NCBI GenBank assembly: GCA_029934755.1
Contig: JAOZLQ010000002.1
Location: forward strand, 1-36,787
From: Desulfuromusa sp.
GTDB taxonomy: Bacteria > Desulfobacterota > Desulfuromonadia > Desulfuromonadales > Geopsychrobacteraceae
Direction of reading: 5' to 3'
Length of the DNA stretch: 36,787 nt
The stretch's first letter is position 1. The number at the start of each line of letters is the position of its first letter. Under the pieces are notes generated by a model that was not told where the DNA came from, searched no databases, and was given only the letters and a program-made list of their open reading frames with translations. This document shows positions 8,252 to 16,299 of the stretch, in pieces. A program made the translations under genes and the position numbers.

Positions 8252-8903
8252 AATATATCGAGGTGCTGAAGCCCATGGTCTTCAGGAATTTCAATTCAGA
8301 TCATTCGGTGAGACGGAACCAAATTCTCCGTTAGAAACTGATGGGTTCAGCAAAAGTTCAGCAGTGGTTGCCCCTGTGGTGGCGGGACCTGCAGGTCTCT
8401 CGACTAAAGATATTGAAGCTGCTTATGCTCGTGGGAAACGGGAAGGGTTGGATAGTGCTGAGGGCAACCTGGTAACAGCAGCGCAAGCATTAGCAGCGGC
8501 AGCAGAAGAGATTAGTCGTTTGCGGGTTTCTCTGGCTAAAAACAGTAGTCAGGATATGTTGCGGCTGGTGATGGCCATCTCTGAACAGATTCTCCGTAGA
8601 GAAGTAGCGGCTGATCCCAAGGTTATTTTAACAATTATTGAAAATGCCTTGCAGTCATCGGTGCGTTCCGATCAATACCGTATCCGGATTAATCCTGCCG
8701 ATCTTGAAAATGTGACTCAGCAGAAACCACTTTTTCTGGCCAGTATCAGTGGCTTGAAAAATTTAAGTATCGAAACCGATGCCGCAATTTCCCCTGGTGG
8801 CTGTCGCGTTGATTCTGATCTTGGCGATGTCGATGCCACGATTGAAACTCAACTTGAGGCGATTCAACAGGCCTTAAGTGAAGCGATTACGGATGTTGAA
8901 TGA
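8232..8903 (+). CDS. fliH: flagellar export stator protein FliH
   Basis: A 223-residue protein that binds and restrains the export ATPase FliI. After a variable N-terminus there is a helical region (about 60-110) with small-residue-rich spacing and a C-terminal V-ATPase E-subunit-like domain (about 115-223) with ISEQILRREVAADP. GTG 8232 follows AGGAAGGGG by five bases; ATG 8238, two codons later, is an alternative. It overlaps fliG at the start and fliI at the end (ATGA). Confidence 0.93.
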   Translation: MAMSLSKIYRGAEAHGLQEFQFRSFGETEPNSPLETDGFSKSSAVVAPVVAGPAGLSTKDIEAAYARGKREGLDSAEGNLVTAAQALAAAAEEISRLRVSLAKNSSQDMLRLVMAISEQILRREVAADPKVILTIIENALQSSVRSDQYRIRINPADLENVTQQKPLFLASISGLKNLSIETDAAISPGGCRVDSDLGDVDATIETQLEAIQQALSEAITDVE

Positions 8904-10222
8904 TAGACCTCGTCGAACGTGTCAAGTCACTTAACACTCTCAAAGTGAGTGGAAAAGTGATCCAGATTGTCGGGCTGGTTGTTGAAGGTTATTGCCCGGC
9001 TGCAACGGTTGGCACTCTTTGTCAGTTGATCCCACTGGGGGGTGGGGAGCCAGTTCCAGCGGAAGTCGTTGGTTTTCGTGATTCTCGTGCATTGTTGATG
9101 CCGTTGGGTGAACTGCGTGGTCTGGGACCTGGTAGTTTGATTCAGGTGGTGCGAGATAGCGCTTCCATTCCCGTTGGCGACCATCTACTGGGACGTGTTC
9201 TTGATGCCCTCGGTCAACCCCTTGATGAATTGGCATTGGCCCCTTGTGAGAATGAGTGCCCATTATATGCTTTACCGGCGAGTCCTATGGCACGCAAACC
9301 AATTGTCCAACCCCTTGATCTTGGGGTGCGAGCGATTAATGGGTTGTTAACTTGTGGTTCTGGACAACGGATGGGGATTATGGCTGGTTCAGGGGTGGGG
9401 AAAAGTGTCCTGCTGGGGATGATGGCTAAACATACACAAGCCGATGTCAACGTGATCGCTTTGATTGGTGAACGGGGACGGGAAGTTCGTGAGTTTATTG
9501 AACGTGATCTTGGCCCGGAAGGGTTGGCCCGTTCGGTCGTCATTACCGCGACTTCGGATCAATCACCATTACTACGGATGCGCGGCGCCTTTGTCGCGAC
9601 AACAATTGCTGAATATTTCTGTGCACAAGGTAAAAATGTTTTGCTATTGATGGATTCGGTGACCCGTTTTGCTATGGCAATGCGTGAAGTAGGTCTGGCC
9701 ATCGGCGAACCACCGACAACCAAAGGTTATACCCCGTCAGTTTTTGCCACTCTGCCAAAATTGTTGGAGCGGGCCGGTAGTTTCAAGGGGAAAGGGAGCA
9801 TCACTGGTCTCTATACCGTGCTGGTTGAAGGGGATGATATGAATGAGCCAATTGCTGATGCGGTCAGGTCCATTCTTGATGGGCATATTGTGCTGTCACG
9901 TGATCTAGCGGCACGCAACCATTATCCTTCTATTGATATTCTTAATTCTGCCAGCCGGGTTATGCGGGATATTGTCAGCCCTGAACATCTTCAGCTGAAT
10001 GGTCGGGTTCGAGAAATTATGGCAACCTACAAAGAGGCAGAGGATCTGATTAATATCGGTGCCTATATTGAAGGAAGCAACGGCAAAATTGATTACGCTA
10101 TCTCCCAGATCGAAGCCATTATTGAATTTTTGCGTCAAGGGATGAACGATTCTGTTGACTTGGATACAACAGTAGCAGAACTGACGACGTTGTTACAGGA
10201 TCGTCGTCAGGGGACAAGGTAA
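8900..10222 (+). CDS. fliI: flagellum-specific export ATPase FliI
   Basis: A 440-residue F1-beta-like ATPase that energises loading and unfolding of export substrates. Walker A is AGSGVGKS (162-169), Walker B VLLLMDS (247-253), and GERGREVREF (190-199) holds the catalytic glutamate region. It lacks nothing expected. The start overlaps the fliH stop by four bases (ATGA). FliH and FliJ flank it, the normal ATPase module. Confidence 0.97.
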   Translation: MIDLVERVKSLNTLKVSGKVIQIVGLVVEGYCPAATVGTLCQLIPLGGGEPVPAEVVGFRDSRALLMPLGELRGLGPGSLIQVVRDSASIPVGDHLLGRVLDALGQPLDELALAPCENECPLYALPASPMARKPIVQPLDLGVRAINGLLTCGSGQRMGIMAGSGVGKSVLLGMMAKHTQADVNVIALIGERGREVREFIERDLGPEGLARSVVITATSDQSPLLRMRGAFVATTIAEYFCAQGKNVLLLMDSVTRFAMAMREVGLAIGEPPTTKGYTPSVFATLPKLLERAGSFKGKGSITGLYTVLVEGDDMNEPIADAVRSILDGHIVLSRDLAARNHYPSIDILNSASRVMRDIVSPEHLQLNGRVREIMATYKEAEDLINIGAYIEGSNGKIDYAISQIEAIIEFLRQGMNDSVDLDTTVAELTTLLQDRRQGTR

Positions 10223-10225
10223 ATA

Positions 10226-10666
10226 ATGGCTGCAAAATTTAAACTCCAGTCAGTACTGAATTACCGTCAATCTCTGGAAGGCCAGGCACAACAAGTTCTG
10301 GCTGCCAGCTTGCAGCAGCAGAGTGATTTGGAAATCCAGTTGCAAGAGCAACAGGAAAATTTGCAGCAATATGATGGTGAATTGAAGAAGCGGCAAGAGG
10401 AAGGTTTAACCGTTGCAGAAATTGATTTATATGAATCGCAAATTCATCATTGTCGCCGGTTGATGGAGGATATCCAGAACCGCTTGCAAAGGCTTGAACA
10501 GCAGATTCTTTCCGAACGACAGGAACTTCTTCATGCTGCGCGGGAGCGACAGGTTATGGAAAAATTAAAGGATAAACAGGAGGCGGAATATCGGCTGGAA
10601 CTGTCCCGCAAGGAGCGGGCAATGCTGGATGAAATCAGCCTTCGAAATAAGGGAAATAACTCATGA
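10226..10666 (+). CDS. fliJ: flagellar export protein FliJ
   Basis: A 146-residue protein that is almost entirely coiled coil, rich in Q, E, R and L, with the FliJ opening FKLQSVLNYRQSLE. FliJ is the stalk of the FliI ring and a chaperone escort. It begins 3 bases after fliI and overlaps the next gene by ATGA. Identity rests on length, heptad character, N-terminal motif and position. Confidence 0.9.
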   Translation: MAAKFKLQSVLNYRQSLEGQAQQVLAASLQQQSDLEIQLQEQQENLQQYDGELKKRQEEGLTVAEIDLYESQIHHCRRLMEDIQNRLQRLEQQILSERQELLHAARERQVMEKLKDKQEAEYRLELSRKERAMLDEISLRNKGNNS

Positions 10667-11175
10667 TTCTGAGAACGATATTGCTGACAATGACGCTTCT
10701 GATCTGTTCTGTAACCTTGTATGCAGCAGAATCTGGATTGGTCAATGAAGAGCAGATTTCATCAGTTGAGGAGCGCCGTATTCTGGTATCAATTGAAGAT
10801 GAATATGCCAAATTAGATGAACTAGAAGACAAAATAGATGCTCGGGAAATGCAGCTAAAGACCTTGGAGGCGGAAGTCGATAAGAAGCTCGCGGCGATGC
10901 AACAATTACGGAATGAGTTGGTCAAGTTGCTGGATCGTAAAGATGAAACGGAAGGGGAACGGATCGGGGAACTGAGTAAAATCTATGAAAAGATGAACCC
11001 ACAAAAAGCTGCAGTGTTAATTAAGGCGCTCGATTATCAATTGGCAGTTGACCTGTTGCTGGGCATCAAGAAAAAAACAGCAGGTAAGATTCTCGATAGC
11101 CTCGATGCAGAAACTGCGACAGAACTGAGCAAGGCTTTTACCGAAATACCGGTGAATGATAAATCGGGATACTGA
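10663..11175 (+). CDS. MotE-like periplasmic coiled-coil protein with MgtE N-domain fold
   Basis: A 170-residue protein with a signal peptide (hydrophobic 4-20, cleavage near YAA-ES), a coiled coil (about 35-95) and a C-terminal MgtE_N-like helical repeat (about 105-160: YEKMNPQKAAVLIKAL, GKILDSLDAETATEL). Such proteins commonly sit between fliJ and fliK and are annotated MotE or as MgtE-region proteins; in Sinorhizobium MotE is a periplasmic helper of the motility protein MotC. The role in this lineage is not established. It overlaps the fliJ end by four bases. Confidence 0.8.
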   Translation: MILRTILLTMTLLICSVTLYAAESGLVNEEQISSVEERRILVSIEDEYAKLDELEDKIDAREMQLKTLEAEVDKKLAAMQQLRNELVKLLDRKDETEGERIGELSKIYEKMNPQKAAVLIKALDYQLAVDLLLGIKKKTAGKILDSLDAETATELSKAFTEIPVNDKSGY

Positions 11176-11212
11176 TTCCGAATATGAATCCAAACGAAAG
11201 GAGGTGAAACAA

Positions 11213-12739
11213 ATGCATGCATTATCGATGATCGACATGGGCAAGCAACCTGTAGATGCAGTTGCTCCAACAAAAACAACGCACAGTAACGAGCAACAAT
11301 TCGGCAAAGTGCTGAAAGAAAAACAACAGGTTCAAGGGCAGGATGAAGGTAAATCTGTCGATAGACAACCTGTGCCTGACGAAGGTGCAAGTGAGAAGCG
11401 AGTTGTTGCTGAAAGCAGTATTCTGTCTGAAGTTGAGGTGAACCCCCAACAGCAAGTCAAAGTGCAACATACACTTGTCGACCTGATGAAAACTATCGTT
11501 CAGGGTGAATCAACTGAAGGTGTAGAGAGTTCCGACAGTATTGAAGCGTTGTTGACTGATTTAGTTGAGCAACTTGAATCAACAGAGCTTCATGGGGAAC
11601 AGGTGTTGGCAGGCGTTGATTTGTCGGCTCTGGTTGTTGAGTTGCAATCTTTGAACGAAGATTCAGATAACAAAGAGCTGTTGGCACAATTGATTACGCA
11701 GGTGGAAGAACAACCCACTGAAGAACCAGGGTTGCTGGAAAATTCTGAGTTGGCAGCTGCTGTGCTGGTAGAACCACAAATGCAGGCACACAACGTGGCA
11801 CCAGTTGTTGAAAATCTGACCCAAGCCCGAAAGATTTTGCAACAGGCTTTCGATTCCGTTGTTTCTCAAAAAACGGCTGCCGTTGAAACAGTCGGTGCCG
11901 AAGGAGAACAACTGGTTGAAGAAGAGTTCTTCATGATGGACGATGCGACAGAGAAGATTGATCCGCGTTTTGCCGGGTTACTCAAACCGCGAACAGAACA
12001 ACGTCCTGTTGCCTTGCAAACTCAGTCAGGCAAAGAACAACTTCCGTTGCATAATTTCAAGCAACAGGCGGGAGTGAGCCAAAGCGATTCGGTTGTTCAG
12101 GTTCTCCCTGAAGAGATGCTCGAACAAAAACAGAGTATTGAGGTAGGTCAGTTGTCAGGGGGTGTTGCCAAACAAATGCTGGAAAATTTGGTTCAGCAGG
12201 GACAACATAATCTTCAATCACAGGGGCAAGCACCAGTTCAAGGTGTGGATGTAAATCGGGCGATGCCACAAACTCAAATTATTCAATTGGCGAGTGGTCA
12301 GCAGGTCGCTGAAAGTCAGATTTTTGACCAGGTGGTGACGCAGCTTTCCGGCAGTGTTAATGGTGAATCTGGGCGTATGGTTCTCCGTTTACAACCCGCT
12401 GAACTTGGTTCGTTGAAACTTGAAATAATGATTGAAGGTGATCGCGTTCGTGCCAATTTCCATGCTCAGAGTCAGCAGGTTCAGGAAGTTCTCGAACGGA
12501 ACCTTCCTCAGCTGCGTAATGCTTTGGCTGAACAGGGGCTGAAAATTGATCAGTTTCAGGTCACAACGGACAAGAACTATGACCAGCAAAGTCAATTTGA
12601 AAATCTGGCTCAACAGCAGCAGCATGGTTCTGAAAAACAGCCAGGCTGGCACCAGCAGACTCAGGAACAGGAAGAACAGAGTATTCCCTTAGCCCACCTG
12701 ATGCAGAATGGTGGCGGAGGCATCAGCCTCCACGTGTAA
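11213..12739 (+). CDS. fliK: flagellar hook-length control protein FliK
   Basis: A 508-residue secreted ruler that switches FlhB specificity when the hook is complete. The long N-terminal part is Q/E-rich and low in complexity, as usual. The conserved Flg_hook domain lies near the C-terminus (about 395-470) with RMVLRLQPAELGSLKLEI and the helix VQEVLERNLPQLRNALAEQG. An in-frame upstream start at 11156 exists, but ATG 11213 has the perfect site AAAGGAGGTGA (11197-11207) five bases away, so the shorter form is chosen. Confidence 0.93.
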   Translation: MHALSMIDMGKQPVDAVAPTKTTHSNEQQFGKVLKEKQQVQGQDEGKSVDRQPVPDEGASEKRVVAESSILSEVEVNPQQQVKVQHTLVDLMKTIVQGESTEGVESSDSIEALLTDLVEQLESTELHGEQVLAGVDLSALVVELQSLNEDSDNKELLAQLITQVEEQPTEEPGLLENSELAAAVLVEPQMQAHNVAPVVENLTQARKILQQAFDSVVSQKTAAVETVGAEGEQLVEEEFFMMDDATEKIDPRFAGLLKPRTEQRPVALQTQSGKEQLPLHNFKQQAGVSQSDSVVQVLPEEMLEQKQSIEVGQLSGGVAKQMLENLVQQGQHNLQSQGQAPVQGVDVNRAMPQTQIIQLASGQQVAESQIFDQVVTQLSGSVNGESGRMVLRLQPAELGSLKLEIMIEGDRVRANFHAQSQQVQEVLERNLPQLRNALAEQGLKIDQFQVTTDKNYDQQSQFENLAQQQQHGSEKQPGWHQQTQEQEEQSIPLAHLMQNGGGGISLHV

Positions 12740-12768
12740 CAGCAATTTAAAGAAAGGAGAATTACAAG

Positions 12769-13434
12769 ATGTCAGCAATTAGTGGAATCGATACTGGCTA
12801 CACTGCCCCCTCGACAACATCGATCTCAAGTGATGTTTCTATGGGCAAAACGGATTTTCTCTTGTTACTGGTGGCCCAGTTGGAAAATCAAGATCCGATG
12901 AATCCGCAGGATGCCACAGAATTTACCTCGCAGTTGGCAGAGTTCAGTTCGTTGGAGCAACTGGAAAATGCCAATAAGAGTCTGGAAGGTCTTGCTGCGA
13001 TGAGCAGTGAAATGGAACGGATGTCAGCGCTTGGGTTGATCGGTCAGGATGTTATTGCCCAGACGGAACAATTCCATTTCAGTGGCGATCCAGTGCAACT
13101 TGGTTATCGCCTCGAAACTCCAGCAGATGATGTCAAATTATATGTTTTGAACCAAACCGGATCAACCGTAGCGACTATCTCAGCTCAGGAAACTCATCCT
13201 GGAGAGTATTTTATTGATTGGGATGGGCTTGGCGATTTGGGTATGCCACTCGAACCGGGTGACTATTCTTTAGTTGTCAGGGCGGTTGATAAAGATGATC
13301 AACTTATTCAGACTGATAGTTTGATCAAAGGGCGTGTCGAAGTAGTCGATATGAGTGGTGTTACCCCTCAATTGGAAACCAGTTCCGGAACTTTTGCCAT
13401 GAATAAGATTGAGAAGGCCGGAGCAGCACTATGA
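12769..13434 (+). CDS. flgD: flagellar hook cap protein FlgD
   Basis: A 221-residue hook-capping scaffold. The N-terminus has the signature MGKTDFLLLLVAQLENQDPMNPQ-type segment (residues about 25-48) followed by TEFTSQLAEFSSLEQ. The rest is the beta-sandwich/FlgD-Ig region (about 90-200) with the typical GEYFIDWDGLGDLG. AAAGGAG lies upstream of the ATG. It overlaps the next gene by four bases. Confidence 0.96.
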   Translation: MSAISGIDTGYTAPSTTSISSDVSMGKTDFLLLLVAQLENQDPMNPQDATEFTSQLAEFSSLEQLENANKSLEGLAAMSSEMERMSALGLIGQDVIAQTEQFHFSGDPVQLGYRLETPADDVKLYVLNQTGSTVATISAQETHPGEYFIDWDGLGDLGMPLEPGDYSLVVRAVDKDDQLIQTDSLIKGRVEVVDMSGVTPQLETSSGTFAMNKIEKAGAAL

Positions 13435-13820
13435 CCGATCGAATAACTATCATCCCGCAACCGATCACCCCGGCCAGACCGCAAAATCTGACCCGGAACA
13501 AGCAACAGGGATCAACCAGTGGGGTTGGCAGTTTTGACCAGTTATTGCAGAACAAGATCGAATCTGGCGGGGTCAAATTTTCCAAACATGCAACTGATCG
13601 AATGCAGAGTCGTGGCATTAACCTTAGCCCCAACCAGATGCAGCGGTTGGAAACAGCAGTATCTCAAGTTCATGCCAAGGGTGGAAAAGAATCGTTGGTG
13701 ATGCTTGATAATACGGCGCTGGTAGTGAGTGTCAAAAATGATACCGTGGTCACGGTGGTTGATCGGGAACAACTGAAAAATAACGTTTTTACCAATATTG
13801 ATAGTGCAGTGATTGCCTAA
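13431..13820 (+). CDS. flagellar operon protein of the TIGR02530 family
   Basis: A 129-residue protein of unknown function. The central part, VKFSKHATDRMQSRGI (about 44-59), then a helix and a small beta domain (LVMLDNTALVVSVKNDTVVTVVDR), match the family found between flgD and flgE in Firmicutes and several proteobacterial lineages. The ATGA overlap with flgD implies co-translation. It has no signal peptide or membrane segment, so it should be cytosolic; an assembly-helper role for the hook is likely by position only. Confidence 0.85.
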   Translation: MTDRITIIPQPITPARPQNLTRNKQQGSTSGVGSFDQLLQNKIESGGVKFSKHATDRMQSRGINLSPNQMQRLETAVSQVHAKGGKESLVMLDNTALVVSVKNDTVVTVVDREQLKNNVFTNIDSAVIA

Positions 13821-13822
13821 CC

Positions 13823-13875
13823 GAACCGGTCCTCTTTGAGGAGGTTCGCAAGCCGCCGACTGATTGACGCGGCTT
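13823..13875 (+). repeat. two tandem hairpins in the flgE leader
   Basis: The first hairpin pairs GAACC-TCCTC (13823-13834, two-base bulge) with GAGGAGGTTC (13838-13847). The second pairs AAGCCGC (13850-13856) with GCGGCTT (13869-13875). They are not followed by a T-run, so they do not look like intrinsic terminators. The AGGAG of flgE lies just after them (13882-13886). They may stabilise or gate the hook mRNA. Confidence 0.5.
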
Positions 13876-13893
13876 CCAAACAGGAGTGATAAA

Positions 13894-15239
13894 ATGGGAG
13901 TATCTAGTGCTCTTTATAGTGGAGTCAGTGGACTCAATGCTAACGCGAACGCGATGAGCGTTCTTGGTGACAATCTTGCCAATGCCAACACCGTCGGATT
14001 TAAATCGAGCCGGACAATTTTTGGTGATCTGCTTTCAGCCAGGTTTCTGGCTCTGGCGGAACGTCTCAGGTTGGCCGAGGTGTCGGTTTATCGACTGTGG
14101 ATACTATCTTCAGCCAGGGAACCTTCGAAAATACTGAAACCAATACTGATCTGGCGGTTGAGGGAGCTGGCTTTTTTATCGTCAGCGATCCATCAACGGG
14201 CAATGCGTCTAATAACTACACTCGAGCCGGAGCGTTTCGGTTTGATGCTGAGGGCTTTCTGGTCAACCCTGAAGGATACAACGTTATGGGGTATGAGTTG
14301 GATGTCAATGGCAATACAGTTGGCGATCTGACCCCAATCTGGGCTAATACCCAATCGTTTACCCCGGCAGGACCGACAGCAAATATTAATTTGAATACCA
14401 ACCTTGACTCTGATTCTATCGCAATAGTTGCCGGTTTTGATCCTCTTGATCCATCTGCGAGTTCAAACTATGCGACTTCAATCCAGGTTTTTGACAGCTT
14501 AGGCAGTACCCATTTGATGACGACTTATTTCACTAAAACGGCTGATCAAACATGGGATTGGAATACCGTGGTTGATGGTGGAGAAGTGACCGGTGGTGCT
14601 TCAGGTGTTTTGGAAGTTGTTGGTAGTGGGGCATTGGGTTTTGATGCGAGTGGCGATTTGATTCATATCATCGATGATGCCGGTACACAACACGAGCTTT
14701 ATACGATACCAGGTGATACCAGCAGCGATCCTGTTTTTCCAAGACCCGCCGCAACAACAACTGCTGGAACTTTGGATTGGCTTAATGGTTCAATTCAGAC
14801 TCAGCAGGTTTCCATCGATATGCAGACCAGTCAATATGCGAGTCCCTCGGTAGTTGTGTCGCAGGAACAGGATGGTTTCGGTACCGGTACTCTGGTTAAA
14901 TTGAGTGTTGACGAACTTGGTAACGTCGTTGGTAATTTTTCTAACGGAACACCTCGTGAATTGATGCGTATTCCTTTGGCGAAATTCACTAACCCAAGTG
15001 CCTTAAGCAAAATTGGCAGTAATATGTATTCTCAGAGCACCAGCTCCGGTGTTCCGGTTATTGGTACTATTGGATCGGGAGTTGGTAACATCTTCACCAA
15101 TGCTCTGGAGCTTTCGAACGTTGACATGGCTCAGGAGTTCGTCAAAATGATTACCACGCAGCGTGGATTTTCGGCCAACTCAAAAACCATCACGACCACC
15201 GATGAAATGCTGGCTGAAGTTATTAATCTGAAACGTTAA
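13894..15239 (+). pseudogene. flgE: flagellar hook protein FlgE, interrupted by a one-base frameshift
   Basis: The hook subunit starts at ATG 13894 with AGGAG upstream and reads MGVSSALYSGVSGLNANANA..., then NLANANTVGFKSSRTIFGDLLSA, to residue 49 (14040). In that frame the sequence then turns to non-flagellar residues and stops at 14331. One frame over, it continues as QVSGSGGTSQVGRGV, DTIFSQGTFENTETNTDLAVEGAGFF and so on to the normal axial C-terminus (MITTQRGFSANSKTITTTDEML) at 15239. Frame 0 has a stop at 14025, so the shift must lie between 14028 and about 14045. A missing C in GCC(C)AG at about 14038-14041 restores a 448-residue FlgE. It may be a sequencing error in a short C run or a true mutation. 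Confidence 0.93.
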
Positions 15240-15264
15240 CTATCGCAGGTCAAAATCATGACAT

Positions 15265-15308
15265 AACAACGAATGCCGCCCTGATTTTCAGTGGCGGCAT
15301 TCGTTGTT
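15265..15308 (+). terminator. 16-bp perfect hairpin after flgE, probable operon end
   Basis: AACAACGAATGCCGCC (15265-15280) and GGCGGCATTCGTTGTT (15293-15308) pair perfectly around a 12-base loop, 25 bases after the flgE stop. The tail is AAAGCAATAGG, not a T-run, so it is not a textbook intrinsic terminator in either direction. It may still end or protect the first operon transcript, since a new promoter follows. Confidence 0.55.
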
Positions 15309-15369
15309 AAAGCAATAGGTCAATTTTGTCTTATGCAATTAGCTGATTTTATTGAGTTTTTAATTTATT

Positions 15370-15379
15370 GGAATATTCC
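15370..15379 (+). promoter_or_regulatory. palindrome GGAATATTCC upstream of the motA promoter, possible operator
   Basis: A perfect 10-bp palindrome, extendable to TGGAATATTCCA (15369-15380), ends seven bases before the -24 element. It is a possible site for a DNA-binding regulator, but no known consensus is claimed. Confidence 0.3.
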
Positions 15380-15386
15380 ATTAAAA

Positions 15387-15402
15387 TGGCACGTAATCTG
15401 CT
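15387..15402 (+). promoter_or_regulatory. sigma-54 (-24/-12) promoter of the motA operon
   Basis: TGGCACGTAATCTGCT matches the RpoN consensus TGGCACGNNNNTTGCW at all but one position (C for T at 15398). GG is at 15388-15389 and GC at 15400-15401. The transcript should start near 15413, giving a leader of about 110 bases to motA. The 286-base gap between flgE and motA is otherwise the hairpin and this promoter region. Confidence 0.88.
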
Positions 15403-15525
15403 AGACAGTTAGTCGATGCTAAGTTTAGTCATGCGAAAGTCATAACTTTGGAATTTCTCGCTTGCTTGGATGTTTATGGGCGGGATGGAAGTTTACGATC
15501 AGATAAGATGGGATAGAGGACGGAT

Positions 15526-16290
15526 ATGGATCTCGCAACAATTATCGGTTTACTTGCTGCTTTTGGCTTAATGCTCTCTGCTATCCTGCAGGGTGGTTCC
15601 TTACTGATTTTCATCGATATTGCTTCGTTAATTATCGTTGTCGGTGGAACCATCGGTACCGTTCTGGTGCATTTTCCTTTTGGTGATATTCTCGGCGCTT
15701 TCAATGTTGCTCGCAAAGCATTTTTCCATAAAGCCCAGTCTCCCATCGATACTATTGAGAAGTTGATTACCTATGCAGGTAAGGCACGTAAAGAAGGAAT
15801 TCTCTCGTTACAATCGGTGATGAATGAGATTGATGATGAGTTTTTTCTCAAAGGGTTACAGATGGCGGTTGATGGACAGGAACCGGAAGCTCTTAGAGAT
15901 ATGTTAGAAAAAGAAATTGAATATGTCGTTGAGCGTCACGAAAAAGGGGCCGATATTTTTTCTACAATTGCAAATTATTCTCCGGCGATGGGGATGATTG
16001 GTACCCTGATTGGTTTGGTGCAGATGCTGCAGAATATGAGCGATCCTTCTTCGATTGGACCAGCGATGGCGGTTGCTCTGTTGACGACATTTTACGGTGC
16101 GGTTATTGCAAATATTATCGCGAACCCGATTTCCGGAAAGCTGAAAATTCGCTCAGCTAGTGAAGTCTTGAATAAAACTTTGGTAAGCGAAGGGATGAAA
16201 GCGATTCTTGAAGGTGAAAATCCACGTTTGATGGAACAACGGTTGCACGCTTTTGTTTCACCAAAAGAACGTCAGAGTAACTTCGGTTAG
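15526..16290 (+). CDS. motA: flagellar stator protein MotA (PomA/MotP type)
   Basis: A 254-residue inner-membrane stator subunit with four membrane helices: about 4-21 and 28-48 at the N-terminus, 148-170 and 180-203 in the second half. The charged cytoplasmic loop that presses on FliG lies at about 60-145. The motif YSPAMGMIGTLIGLVQML and AVALLTTFYGAVIAN is typical of the short PomA/MotP/Gram-positive MotA branch. The ion (H+ or Na+) cannot be read safely. GAGGA precedes the ATG. First gene of the second operon. Confidence 0.96.
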   Translation: MDLATIIGLLAAFGLMLSAILQGGSLLIFIDIASLIIVVGGTIGTVLVHFPFGDILGAFNVARKAFFHKAQSPIDTIEKLITYAGKARKEGILSLQSVMNEIDDEFFLKGLQMAVDGQEPEALRDMLEKEIEYVVERHEKGADIFSTIANYSPAMGMIGTLIGLVQMLQNMSDPSSIGPAMAVALLTTFYGAVIANIIANPISGKLKIRSASEVLNKTLVSEGMKAILEGENPRLMEQRLHAFVSPKERQSNFG

Positions 16291-16299
16291 GGACTGGCT

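Noticed and set aside
14028..14045. Programmed -1 frameshifting in flgE
   Set aside because: A -1 slip would rejoin the frames, but the site TCAGCCAGG has no X-XXY-YYZ heptamer, and the tRNA for GCC would not re-pair on AGC. A missing base is simpler.
15403..15525. Cyclic-di-GMP or other riboswitch in the motA leader
   Set aside because: I looked for the conserved GEMM core and for strong stems and found neither.
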